A stretch of DNA of 64,000 nt, taken from contig CM035806.1 in NCBI GenBank assembly GCA_020466095.1, forward strand, positions 132,668,573 through 132,732,572, read 5' to 3'. Source of the DNA: Chlorops oryzae. Taxonomy: Eukaryota; Arthropoda; Insecta; Diptera; Chloropidae. Under the pieces are notes generated by a model. That model was not told the DNA's origin and ran no database searches. It saw only the letters and a program-made list of their open reading frames with translations. Position 1 is the first letter of the stretch. Each line of letters opens with the position of its first letter. Both the position numbers and the translations under genes were made by a program. Below are positions 45,500 through 57,910 of the stretch, in pieces.

Positions 45500-46100
45500 A
45501 CAAGTAAGAAAGCTAAAGTCGGTCAAGCCCGACTTTGAAATACCCAGGGTCCCGACATTATTGGCTCACTGTGTTTTGCCTCTCCCTTTGTGGGCGTGGC
45601 AGTGGGCGGGCCACATAAATTCTTTTCCTACACCTTTCATTCGCCTTGGTCGAGCTATGTTGCGAATTTCAAGGTCCTACGCCTTTGACTTCGGAAGTTA
45701 CGAAAAATCTCCATTTGTGGGCGTGGCTCGAGGAGGACGGCGTCCATTTTTTCCAGGATATGTCCCTTTTTGTAGTTGAGTGGTTCGCAAGTTACAAGCA
45801 TTTTACTGAAAACACATTAAATTCATTTGTGGGCGTGGCAGTGGGCGGATGTCTCCCATTTTTACTTAGGATCATACTCGGACTCCGATATACCTGTGTG
45901 TGCCAAATTTCGACTTGGTTGGCTCAGCCGTTTCGGAAGAGATCCGAACACAGACGGACGGACAGACGGACATGTTTAAATCGATTCAGTTTTTGATCCT
46001 GATCAAGATATATATATATATATGTATATATTCACGGAGCTTAGTTCTGGCTGTTACAAGATTCGCACAAAACTAATATACCCCGCTTACGCTGGGTATA
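45500..46100 (-). mobile_element. DINE-1-like family B, copy 5
   Basis: ACAAGTAAGAAAGCTAAAG and hairpin AAAGTCGGTCAAGCCCGACT begin it; GCTTACGCTGGGTATA ends it. It has a CGGACGGACAGACGGACATG core and TTTTTGATCCTGATCAAG. Internal order and lengths are close to copy 4. Confidence 0.88.
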
Positions 46101-46484
46101 AAAAAAAAAAAAAATGCAATCGATAACGAGGCTTATGAGAAAATTACAAGTAAGAGATGAAGGTGTTTTGGCGTTAATAAAGACCCCTTCGAGGCATTTC
46201 GAATGATGTAACGGAGCAATTTTTTCAATAAAAATTTTTTTAAAATGCCTACATTTTTTCCCAAATGCCACCGATGGTTCGCATCAAATCAGAGGCATAT
46301 TCGTACTCAACAGTTTTTCCTTTATAGCCAGCTAGCTAGCCAATATTGTTTATCCAGTTGGAATAAAGTTCATTTTCATTTAGTTCATTCATAGACTAGA
46401 AAGCTTCCGGATACACAAAATGGCCATTACAGTTGTCATGTCCGCCTGATAAGAAGAAAAGAACAAGAAAAAGAAAAAAAAAAA

Positions 46485-46729
46485 TCGCTAGAAAACAAAA
46501 GACTTAAGAAACGAACTTGCCAATCAATCACCAGATCCGTAGATCCGTGACGGTAATTGAGACAGAATTTGAATTCCATGTCAAATAAAAGAGCGCTTGG
46601 CGTTGGCGCTTAGAATTTAAATAGCCTCGTGAAACTCTTTTTTTCTTTTCTTTTTTCGCGCAAATCGGAAAACCCAGAATTTCTTCGCTCAATTATGAAG
46701 AAATTTCTCTTATGGGAATTCCTCATGTA
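46485..46729. repeat. Dispersed direct repeat, copy 2
   Basis: Partner of 43179-43457. It has a small tandem duplication, AGATCCGTAGATCCGTGACGG, and an extra GCTTGGCGTTGGCGC, relative to copy 1. Confidence 0.75.
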
Positions 46730-47811
46730 GAGACCGAAAAGATATAAAAGATTTCCATTTCAGTTGTCATGTCTGCGTGAGAAGGTGAAAAGAAATAACA
46801 GGGAAAAGAAGAAAGTGATAGACTGTCGTGGACATTTCCCTTCACGAAAATCAATTTAAAAGCAAAAATGAATCCATCGGAATGTGAACACTTAAGGAAA
46901 AAATGGTCTTGTGCCGCTTTGAATTAAAAATACGAGAGTGCGTACGAAATGAAATTTTAAAATATCTATATAATATATATGTATATGTATACACACATTG
47001 CATAAGTATGCATTTATAAGCATATTTTATTTATTTTAAATTAAATTTTCATTGATCATTCGAAACATCTTCCCAAGGAGCATTTCTGAACCGTAACCGC
47101 ACGTCGTTTTACTCTTATTACACTAACATACAAAAAAAAAAAAAAAAATATTGGAATTCTATAAACAATTTCGAATTCGCTGATAAAGAAAATATGACAT
47201 GCATTTATAGACGAATTTTTCTTGATATGTCGACAAAAAACGACATTTTTGATTGGTTTTTCATTTATTGCTGAATATACAAAGAACAATATGCTTAAAA
47301 AAAGTTGAAAAGTATATATATCTAACCTTAAGAATTAAATGTCATTTGTTCTAACCAATGCCTTGGCTTTTGGACTCACACACAACTAAAATGACCAACA
47401 AATTGATTGGTTGAAAGATTTTTGCCCAATTTAAAAAATTTCAATCTAATTTTTGAGTAGGTACTAAAAAATTTTTTTATAATCATTTGTAACTTCGTAC
47501 AAAGGACTGAAGGAAATTTCGTGTTATCAAAATCAATTGAGAAGTAAAGGACTTATAGAGTGCATCACGCGAATGACTTGGTCGTAGCGAAGTTCCAAAA
47601 TGTTGTAAAGTAGTGTAATCGGCATGAAATTCAGTCGCATATAAGTATGCATTGCGTGAATTAGAGATTGTATTAAGATGTATGCATGGGTGCTTCTGTG
47701 AGTGAGCGTGTGCGTTCGCATCTGTTTTGCATTCGTGTGACACAACATTGACAACAAATCAGCAGATGAAAGACCAGGCTGACATGCAACTTATTTCTAA
47801 ATGCACTCAAC
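46730..47811. other. Unassigned intergenic DNA
   Basis: AT-rich with a TATA-type run near 46968-46995. No gene supported. Confidence 0.35.
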
Positions 47812-47920
47812 TGACCCTGAGGTAAATGTCACTAGTTCTAGAGTCACTCCTGCACTAGTGTCTCTGTGACCAGTATCTATTGGTCAAGAGAAAAGGACAT
47901 GTTTTGGCCGTGGTTTTGGT

Positions 47921-47975
47921 CGTAGCTCAGTGAATAGCATGTGCTCCCACCCAAGCAATCCCCAAAATGTTGCTG
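47921..47975 (+). ncRNA. Truncated tRNA-like module
   Basis: TCGTAGCTCAGTGAATAGCA, then TGTGCTCCCACCC, is a good tRNA D-arm/A-box stretch. The B box is not preserved downstream (AAGCAATCCCC). Confidence 0.4.
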
Positions 47976-48087
47976 CCTTCGCTATCGTAACCTCTTCGGT
48001 AACAATGTCATCGACGAAGTTTGTCCTCCAAATTGTTTACAGTATCACCAATTGAATTAATTTCCTTCTGTCCACTTTCTCGCACTC

Positions 48088-48088
48088 C

Positions 48089-48132
<44 letters not shown>

Positions 48133-48190
48133 CTCTCTTTCGCGAGCTTTCTCTCTAGATCTCTATCTTTCTTCTCTCTCTGAGTGAAGG
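48088..48190. repeat. (CT)n microsatellite
   Basis: An uninterrupted CT run of about 40 bases, followed by CT-rich sequence with GTAT and GAGC interruptions. Confidence 0.9.
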
Positions 48191-48349
48191 AAGGAGTGCA
48201 CGATTAAACGCTCTCTTTCCCATATGCATATCCATTGTCGCAAATATGTGTTTTTCGCCTGTGAGCGGAATGGAAGTCAAGCCCTTTGGATTGTTAAGCG
48301 CACTCTTTACTGACCCACGACAGGCGGTATACCTCAAGGAGATCTATAG

Positions 48350-48771
48350 TAGTGTTGCAACGGATAGTGTATCCGGCCGAATGCCGGATATCCGGCTGGC
48401 TGCCAGGCCAGATATCCGGATGCCGGATAGTTAGTTTTTTATGTTATATATTTTTTGGTTTTAATGCCATATTGAACGGCATAGAAATGATCCTGGGCGT
48501 TGCCGTTTGGTAGAAAAAAATTTCCAACGGTATTTTTTGACACATCACACCTTTAAGTAGTGCTTGTTTCGATGGTTGCACCGTACATCCAGTTTCCTGC
48601 AATCGCTCCATTTTCAAATCTGCATTCGAAGTACAAATACAATATAGCAAATGTTTAATGTGAGGTATCCAGCGGCCGGATATAGATTGTATCCGGTATC
48701 CGGCCGGATACTAAATTTAAGGCCGGATAGGCCGGATACCGGATAGTGGCCGGATATCCGTTGCAACTCTA
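48350..48771. mobile_element. hAT-like MITE with intact 8-bp duplication
   Basis: The terminal repeats TAGTGTTGCAACGGATA and, inverted, TAGAGTTGCAACGGATA match at 16 of 17 positions. ATCTATAG flanks both sides (48342-48349 and 48772-48779). Both subterminal regions carry many ATCCGG/CCGGAT motifs, a plausible transposase-binding array. 422 bp, non-coding. Confidence 0.93.
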
Positions 48772-48864
48772 ATCTATAGTTAGTTTCGTGCCTTTAGTTA
48801 ATTTTTCTCTTATATAACATTTGCGGCATAGGGGCCAATTTGCCCCGTATTTTCTGCACGGGAG

Positions 48865-49430
48865 TGTGAACATATTGACATACGCAATATATGTACATAT
48901 ATACATAAATGCGATAAATGTCAGCATTCCAATCACAGTAACTTCTGTTGCAATAATCAAGAATAAGGAATTATAACATCAACTAACCGATAACATTCGA
49001 CGCTCTCGCTCTCGCTCTTGTTCTCGTCCTCGGTCTCATTCTTGCGGATATTACGTTACGCTCCCGGATCTTACTGAAAATTGTAAATCCATACGCTCTT
49101 GTCTGGCGCCAATACGCGAACCTATATAGATATGTATGTATGTATGTATGTAGGTATGTTTGTTAATGCACACTCGTAAAAATGTGTTGAAGGTTTATTT
49201 TTAGAACTGGCCCTAAATCTGTTGTTCTCATTCTCTGGATATTTATTATCGGTTTGCCGAAATACCCACAGACGAGCCAGTTCCAACGATAATGACTGTT
49301 GGAATTCCGCTGTGACTCTAATCGTTCAAGCATAAAGCAATCAAGTGTGACAGTTACAAATGGCATCATTTATTTTTAGGAAAACCATTCAACATAAGAG
49401 CAAAAGAAGAGGCCAAAACAACGCATATAA
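48865..49430. other. Unassigned intergenic DNA
   Basis: CTCTCGCTCTCGCTCTTGTTC is near 49003 and TATG repeats near 49134-49158. No gene supported. Confidence 0.35.
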
Positions 49431-49546
49431 CCCTTTAACGCATGAGGTACATATTTGTCCATAAGTAAGTTGAAAGTTTTATAGCTTTTAATTTGACCAA
49501 CATTGCTATAATCCGTTCATACGATGTGGAGACATGTGTTTAAGGG
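49431..49546. mobile_element. 116-bp piggyBac-like MITE
   Basis: TATAA|CCCTTTAACGCATG at the left and CATGTGTTTAAGGG|TTAA at the right. The left TTAA has mutated to ATAA, or the duplication is imperfect. CCC ends and a TTAA target fit piggyBac. Confidence 0.5.
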
Positions 49547-49587
49547 TTAAACATTCTTTTAATTTTCATTAATATACCTACTTAATC

Positions 49588-49814
49588 AGCCCAATTCTGA
49601 ATAATCCCGGGGCAAGAATTCCCAGGGAATTTACTTTTCTCGAGACTAAAATTCCTCTTTCTTAAATATTTGGGAGAAGAAATTGATGGCGAATGAGTAT
49701 TTGACTCATACCCAAAATTTTCCGTACCCTATCTATTTAAAAAAGGAGAATTTCAGTCTCGAGAAAAGTAAATTCCCTGGGAATTCGTTCCCCGTGAATA
49801 TTCAGAATCGGGCT
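49588..49814. mobile_element. Foldback MITE, family E complete copy
   Basis: AGCCCAATTCTGAATAATCC and, inverted, AGCCCGATTCTGAATATTC begin long arms that continue through GAATTCCCAGGGAATTTACT, TTTCTCGAGACTAAAATTC. The arms pair for about 70 bases around a centre of about 90 bases. Relatives are at 39478, 60912 and 63774. Confidence 0.85.
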
Positions 49815-50729
49815 AAATATTTTTTTATTCGTTATTTTTCGTCATATTCCTATGAATTGTGAGTGTCAAAGAAGGCCACGCCTACTTTTGTAATACTTTT
49901 TTAATGGAACATTGAGAGCCTTAAAGAAGGTAATTTGGAAATCTTCGTTGAAATATGTAAAATAAATATGCAAGCTTTATGGTAAAAAATTTGTGTGATA
50001 CTTAGAATAGACTCTGGTGCCACAGATGCCCATAAAGAATTTCCTATCAAGGTCATTCTCTAACTAAGCGATATTACTCATACATTCATATGTATGTATA
50101 CACCCTGAATCGTCAAAGGGAATTTCACTAAATGAAGCTCAAATTCTTAGATAGAAATCCCGGTATACCTATAGACAGCCCTGTCGAAAAGGGCCTCTAA
50201 GAATAAAACCCCCCACATTCCTTTCGATGGGCCTGCCAATAGACAGAATGGACAAATGGACAGACACACAGCAAGATGGACCGAGGGGCGGACGGACAGT
50301 GCTAAACCGACTACCCTTCGTAGCGCAAGCCATTGTTATCAGCGAATATTTCTGTCGTTTCACACACACGAACGCACAAACGCATTATAACGTCAATGCA
50401 AAATGTGCCAGTCGAGGATTTATCGTAGTTGAATTATTTCGGTATAAATGTTCCATCCAAAGAATGATTGAAGGCATACATTTTCAACCCCAAATCGCTG
50501 TCACAGGTCGAAGGTCGGAAATAACTTTTGGTTCGACATCGCATTTTTCGTCGAACAAAATCGGATGAATAATTCAGAACGTGAAGTTCCGTGTTACCAA
50601 AAATGCGATCATGAAAAATGTTTCGTTGTTTTTAGATCAGCTGATTTTTTTTTATTGATTCTTCGAAAAACACATGTGACTAATTTTGAAACAAAAACAT
50701 TTTTTTTGAAATTAATAAATTAGCTTTAA

Positions 50730-51586
50730 ACAAGTAAGGGTGCTATAGTCAGGCGAGCCTGACAATAGAATACCCAACACAGACACATATGTTCAAATAT
50801 TTTTTAATGTCCAGAGGTGTTTAAGGCCATTAGGGACCCCATATACCGGCTTTTGTTAAATTTCTATATGAAAACCGCCCCTTTGACACGCCCACTTTCT
50901 CAATTTTTTTTGGAATTCTAATCGGAGGCTTAAATATACGCTCAAATTCAAAGTTTCATTGAAATATTTCGAAAAAGTCCGATTTTGGGGCAGTTTTTAG
51001 AGTTTTGTGACAGACCCTAGTAATGGAGGAACCCTTAATAATGGACCGATCAAAAAAATTTTTCGGGAGGATGTTTATGGCTACAAAGGAAGTATAAGTG
51101 CCAAATTCTAAGTACCATTTGAATTTCGGGTGTTGGAGACAATTTTCGAAAACCGCCCTTCTGCCACGCCCAATTTTCCAATTTTTCGAAATCATATTAC
51201 TTGCCTTTAAATATGGACAAATACCAAATTTCATCAAAATATCTTGAAAAACTCTGGTTTTAGAGCAGTTTTTGTGATTTTCGTAACAGACCCTAGTACT
51301 GGAGGAACCTCTAAAAATGGTCCGATCGGGTCCATTCTCGAACATGTTCTTACTGATGTCCCCGTGAGCATGCATACCAAATTTTGTCAAGATATCTCAA
51401 CTCCTTCGATAAGATAACTGTATCAGACAGACGGACAGACAGACGGACGGCCATGGCTAAATCGAATCTCCTGGTGATGCTGATCATTTCTATATACATT
51501 TGGTATGGTCTATCTCGACTGGTTATGGATGTTACACACAACCACACAAACGCAATATACCCTCGGCGCAGAGTGTGTAGGGTATA
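50730..51586 (-). mobile_element. DINE-1-like family A, copy 5, full length
   Basis: ACAAGTAAGGGTGCTATAG and hairpin GTCAGGCGAGCCTGAC start it; CTCGGCGCAGAGTGTGTAGG, then GTATA, ends it. It has CTTTGACACGCCCAC and TTCTGCCACGCCCA half-units, the GACAGACAGACGGACGG tract and CTGGTGATGCTGATCATT. Used here as the reference for family A. Confidence 0.9.
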
Positions 51587-53887
51587 AAAAACAAGTTCTT
51601 TGATGCCTTGGACATCTGCTCCGATGACGAATTCTGAAATTTTTCAACTTTCCAATTGTTAATATGTATTTTAAATTGTTTTATTAAAACGATTATGAAT
51701 TAATAATATTTTCTAATGGGCTATTTTGGCACGAGGCTGCAGAGTTAACTCTCCATAACTCAAAAGAGGACGCGTACGAAGAAGTCTATTGCGGGAAGGG
51801 TTTTAGTAATAAGGCATTTCTATATATCTATACGATTTTCTCGTCTTCCGTTATGGCTACTCGCATTTCAGAAGAGGCTCTCCAAGCCCCCTCAAGGGTC
51901 AGCGCATAAGGAGGTGAACTGGGTGGAAAATTTGTCCGGTTCGGTTCGGCGGTTCGAAACGTGTTTGAACTTTTGGATTGGTTCGTCAAACCGGTTTTTC
52001 TACCGGTCTTTGAACCGGGGTTTCGGTTCGGTACTAATTTCATAGGAATATCGACTTCGATTCTTTTATTTTTTGGGCTATGGGAGCGACCACTGTGCAT
52101 GGTTGCAGGCAAAAATGGAACCCTGAACCTTTAAAAAAAGGGGTTCGGTTTTCGGTTCGGTTAATGGTTGGGTTCGTCAGCAGATAAAAGCGGTTTACCG
52201 GTTCAAATCCGGTTCGGTTCAAAACCGGTTCAGGTCCTTGGTTATAAGCAGTAGCTATTTTATTCGGATATGGGCGATTCCACGAGAAGCGGTCCCACCC
52301 GTGACAGCCATTCTGAACACAAATTGTGTAATTTCAGTGCTTAACTATTTTTAAACGTTTTAAAAATTTTACATCCTTGAACGTGATTAGTTCTTTTTTT
52401 CAATTGTTATGCGCTAAAACGTAAAAAATGAGTGTCACAGATGGGACCGCACTCATGGAATTGCCCATTTTCAAAAATTAAAATTGAAAGTCATAGCAAC
52501 ATTTTTGACGAGTTACGTACATTGTGATCCTTACGCTGTACTTGAAACAAAATTTCAAAGAACAACGTATTATGATTCGATAGAAATTATGACAAATTAA
52601 TAACATTAAACATGCCGCACACAGTGCTTTGACAAAAATAAAACTTTCACAAAAATTTTTATTGTCACGAAATGTCACAAATTTGGTATCATTTGAAAGG
52701 GAATTCCTCCACTAAGAGAAAACCGAAATGTTAGAATCGCAAAAATGTTTTTGTGGATGTTACAGCTCTTCAAAGTCTTTGCCAATTTTGAGTGGGCGTG
52801 GCGCAAAAAATAGGCGTGCCATCGTTATGAAGTTAAACTTTTCCAACTTGGGGACACAGCGGTAAGCTATGTTTTAGCACTGTGGGTTCAAAGTTGTGGA
52901 ATCTGGGTCCACCCCTTTTTAATGGGGGTGGGGGTTGGGATGGTTTGATTCAAAAATTTTTTTTTAATTTCATAGATATGGTAATGATTATAGCAACAAT
53001 AACAACAAAAAGCCACAATAAAAAACCAAATACTTCGACTGACTAAGCCGATAATTCTTTTATTCGGTTAAATTGGTTTTTTTTCGTCGTTAAAATGGAG
53101 CGAAAAGCACCGTAGCCGGACTTTGGGTATTTCCTGATTTTTTCCCACGGCAGAGACGCAAGTCATGGCAAAGCATGTGGCGTGCCAGCGCCAAATGTCA
53201 TGACACATAAACCTAGCACTGTGCAAACAATTGTGCCCCGCATATACCCATGCCACCGAAAGAGCGATAAAATAGCGAAAAGCCAAGCTGAATGGAACAG
53301 ATCGGATAAGAACGAAACGGAACGGAATGGCGTGGATTGGAAACGGCTGGACTGGACTGGAGCGGAGTGGAGCGCAGTGAGTTGGCGCATGACAAACGAC
53401 AGGCGAAAAATGCTTTCAGCCGAAAATTTGCATTCCATTCAAATTGAGGGGAAATTCTTGCAATCGAATTGAATTTATCAATATTTTTAAAAATATACTG
53501 GGTGACCCGCAAACGAACATTTAAATACTCAAATGCCTAATAGTGACACCCTGTAGAGTACAAAACAAATTATATATGTATCTGTAAGTTTTTTCACCGT
53601 TCAAATCCGGTTGATTTTTCTTTCACTTTTTGTTTTCTTTTGTGTGAACCGATATTGTTACATATTTTATTCGGTTATAAATGTAGACGTTTTTGCACAC
53701 ATACAGCTGTGATCACAATAATAGAAACGCCTCCAACAGAAAAAGCTTCTCTCTCTTACACTCAAAAAAGTTTCTCAAGAACTTAACATCGTTGAGACAA
53801 TGTTATTGAAAAACTTACTTGTTGCATCAAGAATTAATTTTCAGACCAATACAATTTCTGTGGTCATGCGAAGAATTTTTTTGTTTT
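51587..53887. other. Intergenic DNA with GGTTCGGTT-rich block
   Basis: At 51935-52235 motifs GGTTCGGTT, ACCGGTTT and GAACCGG are dense at both ends of a 300-bp block, in the way subterminal repeats mark some hAT elements. Termini and duplication are not resolved. CTGGACTGGACTGGAGCGG is near 53348. Open frames at 53068-53512 on both strands overlap and are not supported. Confidence 0.4.
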
Positions 53888-54690
53888 TATACCCGACACA
53901 CTCTGTGCCGAGGGTATATTCCGTTTGTGTGGTCGTGCGTTACACCCAGAACCAGTCGAGATAGACCATACCAAATGTATATAGAAATGATCAGCGTCAG
54001 CAGGAGATTCGATTTAGCCAAGTCCGTCTGTCTGTCCGGCTGTCTGTATACAGTTATCTTATCGAAGGAGTTGAGCTATCTTGACGAAATTCGGTATGCG
54101 TGCTCACGGGAAAATTAGTAAGAACAAGTTCGAAGAACAAGAATAGACTCGATCGGACCATTTTTAAGGATACCTCCAGTACTAGGGTCTGTTATGAAAA
54201 TCACAAAAACTACTCTAAGATCGAAGTTTTCCAAAATATTTTGATGAAATTTGATATTTGAACATGCTTAAAGGCAAGTGATTTCTAAAAATCGGGAAAA
54301 TGGGCGTGGCAGAAGGGCGTTTTTCGAAAATTGTCTCCTACACTTATGCGTTCTTTGTAGCCGTTGACATCACCCCAAAAAATTTTCTTGATCGGTCTAT
54401 TATTCTCATCGGTATAAAAATCTCAAAACTGCCCCAAAACCGGACTTTTTCGAAATATTTCAGTGAAACTTAAAATTTGAGCGTATATTTAAGCCTCCGA
54501 TTAGAATTCAAAAAAATTGGAAAAGTGGGCGTGGCAAAGGGGCGGTTTTCATAAAGAAATTTAACAAAAGTCGGTATATGGGGCCCCTTATGGCCTTAAA
54601 CAATTCTTGATATTAAAAACTATTTGAACATGTGTGTCTGTGTTGGGTATTCTATTGTCAGGCTCGCCTGACTATAACACCCTTACTTGT
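53888..54690 (+). mobile_element. DINE-1-like family A, copy 6, full length
   Basis: TATACCCGACACACTCTGTG, AACCAGTCGAGATAGACC, TCAGCGTCAGCAGGAGATTC and TCCGTCTGTCTGTCCGG lead to two GTGGGCGTGGCA blocks, hairpin GTCAGGCTCGCCTGAC and CCCTTACTTGT, followed by a T run. Confidence 0.9.
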
Positions 54691-55318
54691 TTTTTTTTTT
54701 TTTTTTTTAAGAACTTCAATTCGTTTTTAGAACAATTTAAATTGTTGGGAAAGATTTAAGCAACAAATTTATTGGGACAAAGTATAAAATTTTTGGCATT
54801 ACATTTTATTTTTTTAAGTGTAGTCGCAAAATTTTGTCCTCAAATCTAGTGATTATGTTTTTTGACCATCTTTGTCATTTTTCGTGTCAGTGCACAGGAA
54901 CAAATGCTTTGAAACAATTATGTAAGTAGGGAAAGACGTGCGAAGGAAAGAGATAGTTGTTTTTTGAATGTTTCAGCATTTCTTTCTTTCCCATGCAATC
55001 AAATGGGATGTTTTCGATAGATGTTGCATAAGTCGGACTCTGGAATTATGCCGCATGCGCGTGGTCACTAGCCGAGTGTACTAGATTTGGTGTTTTATTT
55101 TTTCTTTTCTTTTCTTTTGCCATTTTCGGCATGTATATTTCTTCGAATATTGCGTAAAATTAAATATTTACAAAATCCATTGCGATGTATTATCCCAGCT
55201 GTTTTGAATGGAATGGAATGTTGGGAGATTTTACAAATTACATACTAGTTTTTTTGAAAATTTTTTTTCTGTCCTGTCGAATAACTCCTATTTAACTGCA
55301 CGCGGCTATATGTATATT
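54691..55318. other. Unassigned intergenic DNA
   Basis: T-rich at the family A junction; otherwise nothing recognisable. Confidence 0.35.
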
Positions 55319-55505
55319 TATTCTCTCTATCTCTCTTTCTCTCTCCTTATCTGTCACTTTCTCTCCCTTTCTCTCTATTACTCTTTTTATATCTCTATTT
55401 ATTTTTCTCTCTCTTTCTCTCACCCTCTCTCTCTCTCTCTCTCTCTTCTCTCTCCCTCTCTTTCTCTCTCTCTCTCTTTCTCTCTCTCTTTCCTTCCCAT
55501 CTCTC
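55319..55505. repeat. (TC)n microsatellite
   Basis: About 185 bases of CTCT/TTCT sequence. It produces Ser/Leu-rich and Arg/Glu-rich open frames on the two strands, neither coding. Confidence 0.9.
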
Positions 55506-57016
55506 ATTTATAGCGCAACATGAAACTGGGTGGATTTGTGGACCCAAAGCTGCTTAGGAAAAATTTTACATTTCAAATTAAAAAATTTCCTCACATTTTT
55601 TGATCAACCACGATCGATAAAAAAAAACCCCGAATTTCGAAAACGCGCATTTTCGAACATTTGAGCATGACACCCTTTCGAAAATGACTGCGAAACCACT
55701 AAATGCTAATTAAGAAGAGGTCAGCTTTGTTTTCTTAACCCATTTTAGACCAACAAGCAAACAACAAAATTTCCAAAGCTTTTATTCGCAACCAACCGAA
55801 CAACCGATCCAAAATTGATTAATTTATTTTTATCGATAAACTTGATTTACATCAATATATACAAAATAGCCCGATCCTAAATGAATATTCCTTGGGAATT
55901 ATTTACTCTCTCCCCCTCCCCTTCCCCCTCGCAAATGTTTCGCCACAGAGAAAGTGACGACTTTGCTTCAAAATTATAAAAAAAAATTCTCGCTGCTTTT
56001 ATGATCACTGCCCCCGTGTGTTTTTCAAATAGGAGAACATTTTTTCCTCCATAAAAACACACATAAATGATCGGAATGTTTAAAATCGGTCTGACAATGC
56101 AATTAGATCAAAGCAGACAGCTTCCAATTGTTACTCAGCCGCAGCATTTCAGACCCACCACAAAGTAGATAAGTATCTACGTATGTATATACTAAGTAAC
56201 AACCCAAGAAAGTTAGCATCCCTACCACAAACCGATTATGAAAAATTTGAACAGCACAGGAATTCCTGCACTCTATTGGAAACCAATCATTATTAAGAGA
56301 ACAAAAGTTCTATTTATTTCCGCGAAATTTCATCACTCCACAAATTACATAACCGCAAAAACCAAAAAAAAAACGAACGAAGACAAAAAAAAAAAACCGA
56401 GGCATATCGTCCATTTGGGAGCAGTGACCTAGGTGGCACTCTCCGGTCTCTTTTTTTGGTACCAAAATCAATATAAATAAATGCGAATAATTAACACGAC
56501 GATCACAGTAAAGTGAACACATCGCGAAGCAAAGAAAAGAAAATCTTTTTTGTTTTTTCTTGAATTTACAAAGCGGAACTTGTTTTTTTTTTTCTTCTTC
56601 TGTTGTTCTAAAGTTCTGATTTGTTTGACTTGTAAAGCCATTAACGTCGATTAGGGAAAATAAAGCATGACAGGCATATATATAAAGATATACATGTATG
56701 TATGTATGTATGTATGTAGATACATACACAGCCAGATGAACGATGAACCATTAATTTGAACCGCGAACGTGGGTGGGACGGACGCGCTCTAAAAAGCGTT
56801 GATCAAATTAACCTTAATGCGCATTAAGCTCAAGTGCATGAATACATTCACAGTTGATTTATTACTTCATTTTTGTGCTTCTTCAAACTTTTGGGCAGAT
56901 GTCCTAAAAAAGAATGACTTAAACCACATCGCAAATCCAACAAACCCCCCTCCCCCTCTCTCACTCACTCTCTTACTCCTCCTGGCCCCTTTACATTCTT
57001 TTGTTCAAGATATTAT
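55506..57016. other. Unassigned intergenic DNA
   Basis: A TATG microsatellite is at about 56694-56718. A and T runs are at 56365-56396 and 56581-56600. No exon supported before the retrotransposon fragment. Confidence 0.35.
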
Positions 57017-57910
57017 TGTGTCAAAAGACCGAGCAGGGAGGAGTGGTGCGATGGTCTACAAATCAGCCGGGACGCAATTGAAATTTATACTGATGGCTCT
57101 AAACTCGACTCAAGTGTAGGGTGCGGTATCTATTCTAGCGGCTTAAACCTTAGTTTAGCACTCCGTCTGCCTGACCACTGCCGTGTATTTCAAGCGGAGG
57201 TCATGGCCATTAACCACGCCGCCAGGTGGCTCATGTGTTATGAGATATTTGGCTGGAATATTTACATTTTCACCGACAACCAGGCGGCTATCAAATCCTT
57301 TGATTGCGGACTGGAGTCCACATCAAAACTTGCCCAAGAATGCCGGAAATCTCTTAACGAGATAGCGGAACATTCAGCGGTATCCATTTGTTGGGTACCG
57401 GGGCACAGGGACATTGAAGGAAACTGCAGAGCCGATGAACTTGCTAAGATGGGAACATCGCTTCCAGAGACCTCCTTTTCCAACATAGGAATCCCACTGG
57501 CTACAGTGAAATTCCGCATAAAAGAAGAATATCTCGACCTGGCAAACAAGCTTTGGGTCGAAGAAGATTTCTGCGGGATCACTAGACAAACCTGGCCAGC
57601 TCTGAATAAGAGACGATCCAGGGACCTGGTGAAACTCAGCAACACCTCCATCCATCAGACGGTATCAGTTCTCACCGGCCACTGCCTGTTCGGCAGACAT
57701 GCCGCAAGGCTGGGAGCCCCATACAATGACTTTTGCCGGAGCTGTCGCTCGGAGGAGGAGGAGGAATCTATTCTCCACCTCCTGTGTCAGTGCCCGGCCT
57801 TAGCGTCAAAAAGACTGTCTCTACTGGGACACACCTTTCTGACCAGCCTCACCGAACTGTCAGAAATCAAAATTTCAGACATCGCGCGGTTCATCAGGCA
57901 GTCAAATTAG
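57017..57910 (+). pseudogene. 5'-truncated non-LTR retrotransposon ORF2: RNase H domain and C-terminal Cys/His motif
   Basis: The frame is open through 57080-57907 and stops at TAG (57908-57910). RNase H carboxylates are all visible: YTDGSK, FQAEVMAI, FTDNQAAIKS, and WVPGHRDIEGN followed by ADELAK. After a helical stretch a Cys/His motif, CRSCRSEEEEESILHLLC, then QCP, sits near the C terminus, as in Jockey/I/R1/LOA-type elements. The endonuclease and reverse transcriptase parts are absent, which is usual 5' truncation. The start is approximate; no initiator is expected. The frame is intact, so the insertion may be young. Confidence 0.88.

Larger units (their letters stand above)
47815..48864. 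mobile_element. Family D relative with tRNA-like module, interrupted
   Basis: The left part CCCTGAGGTAAATGTCACTAG and CACTAGTGTCTCTGTGACCAG resembles 59344 onwards. The right end CCAATTTGCCCCGTATTTTC, then TGCACGGG, resembles 60043-60073. A tRNA-like A box is at 47929. A CT microsatellite (about 48088-48128) and a hAT-like MITE (48350-48771) lie inside. No minus-strand module was found. Confidence 0.5.

Noticed and set aside
48088..48780. CRISPR-like or tandem-repeat array from repeated ATCCGG and CT units
   Set aside because: The spacing is irregular, there are no unique spacers, and the ATCCGG cluster lies between hAT-type terminal repeats with an 8-bp duplication in a eukaryotic context.
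53068..53512. Overlapping 72-99 codon open frames on both strands
   Set aside because: CTGGACTGGAGCGGAGTGG-type low complexity keeps several frames open; no splice sites or domain pattern seen.
55208..55513. 101-codon open frame and its Arg/Glu-rich antisense partner
   Set aside because: Both strands are open because of a CT/GA microsatellite.
57262..57655. 129- and 93-codon minus-strand open frames
   Set aside because: Antisense shadows of the retrotransposon RNase H frame, which has clear catalytic motifs on the plus strand.
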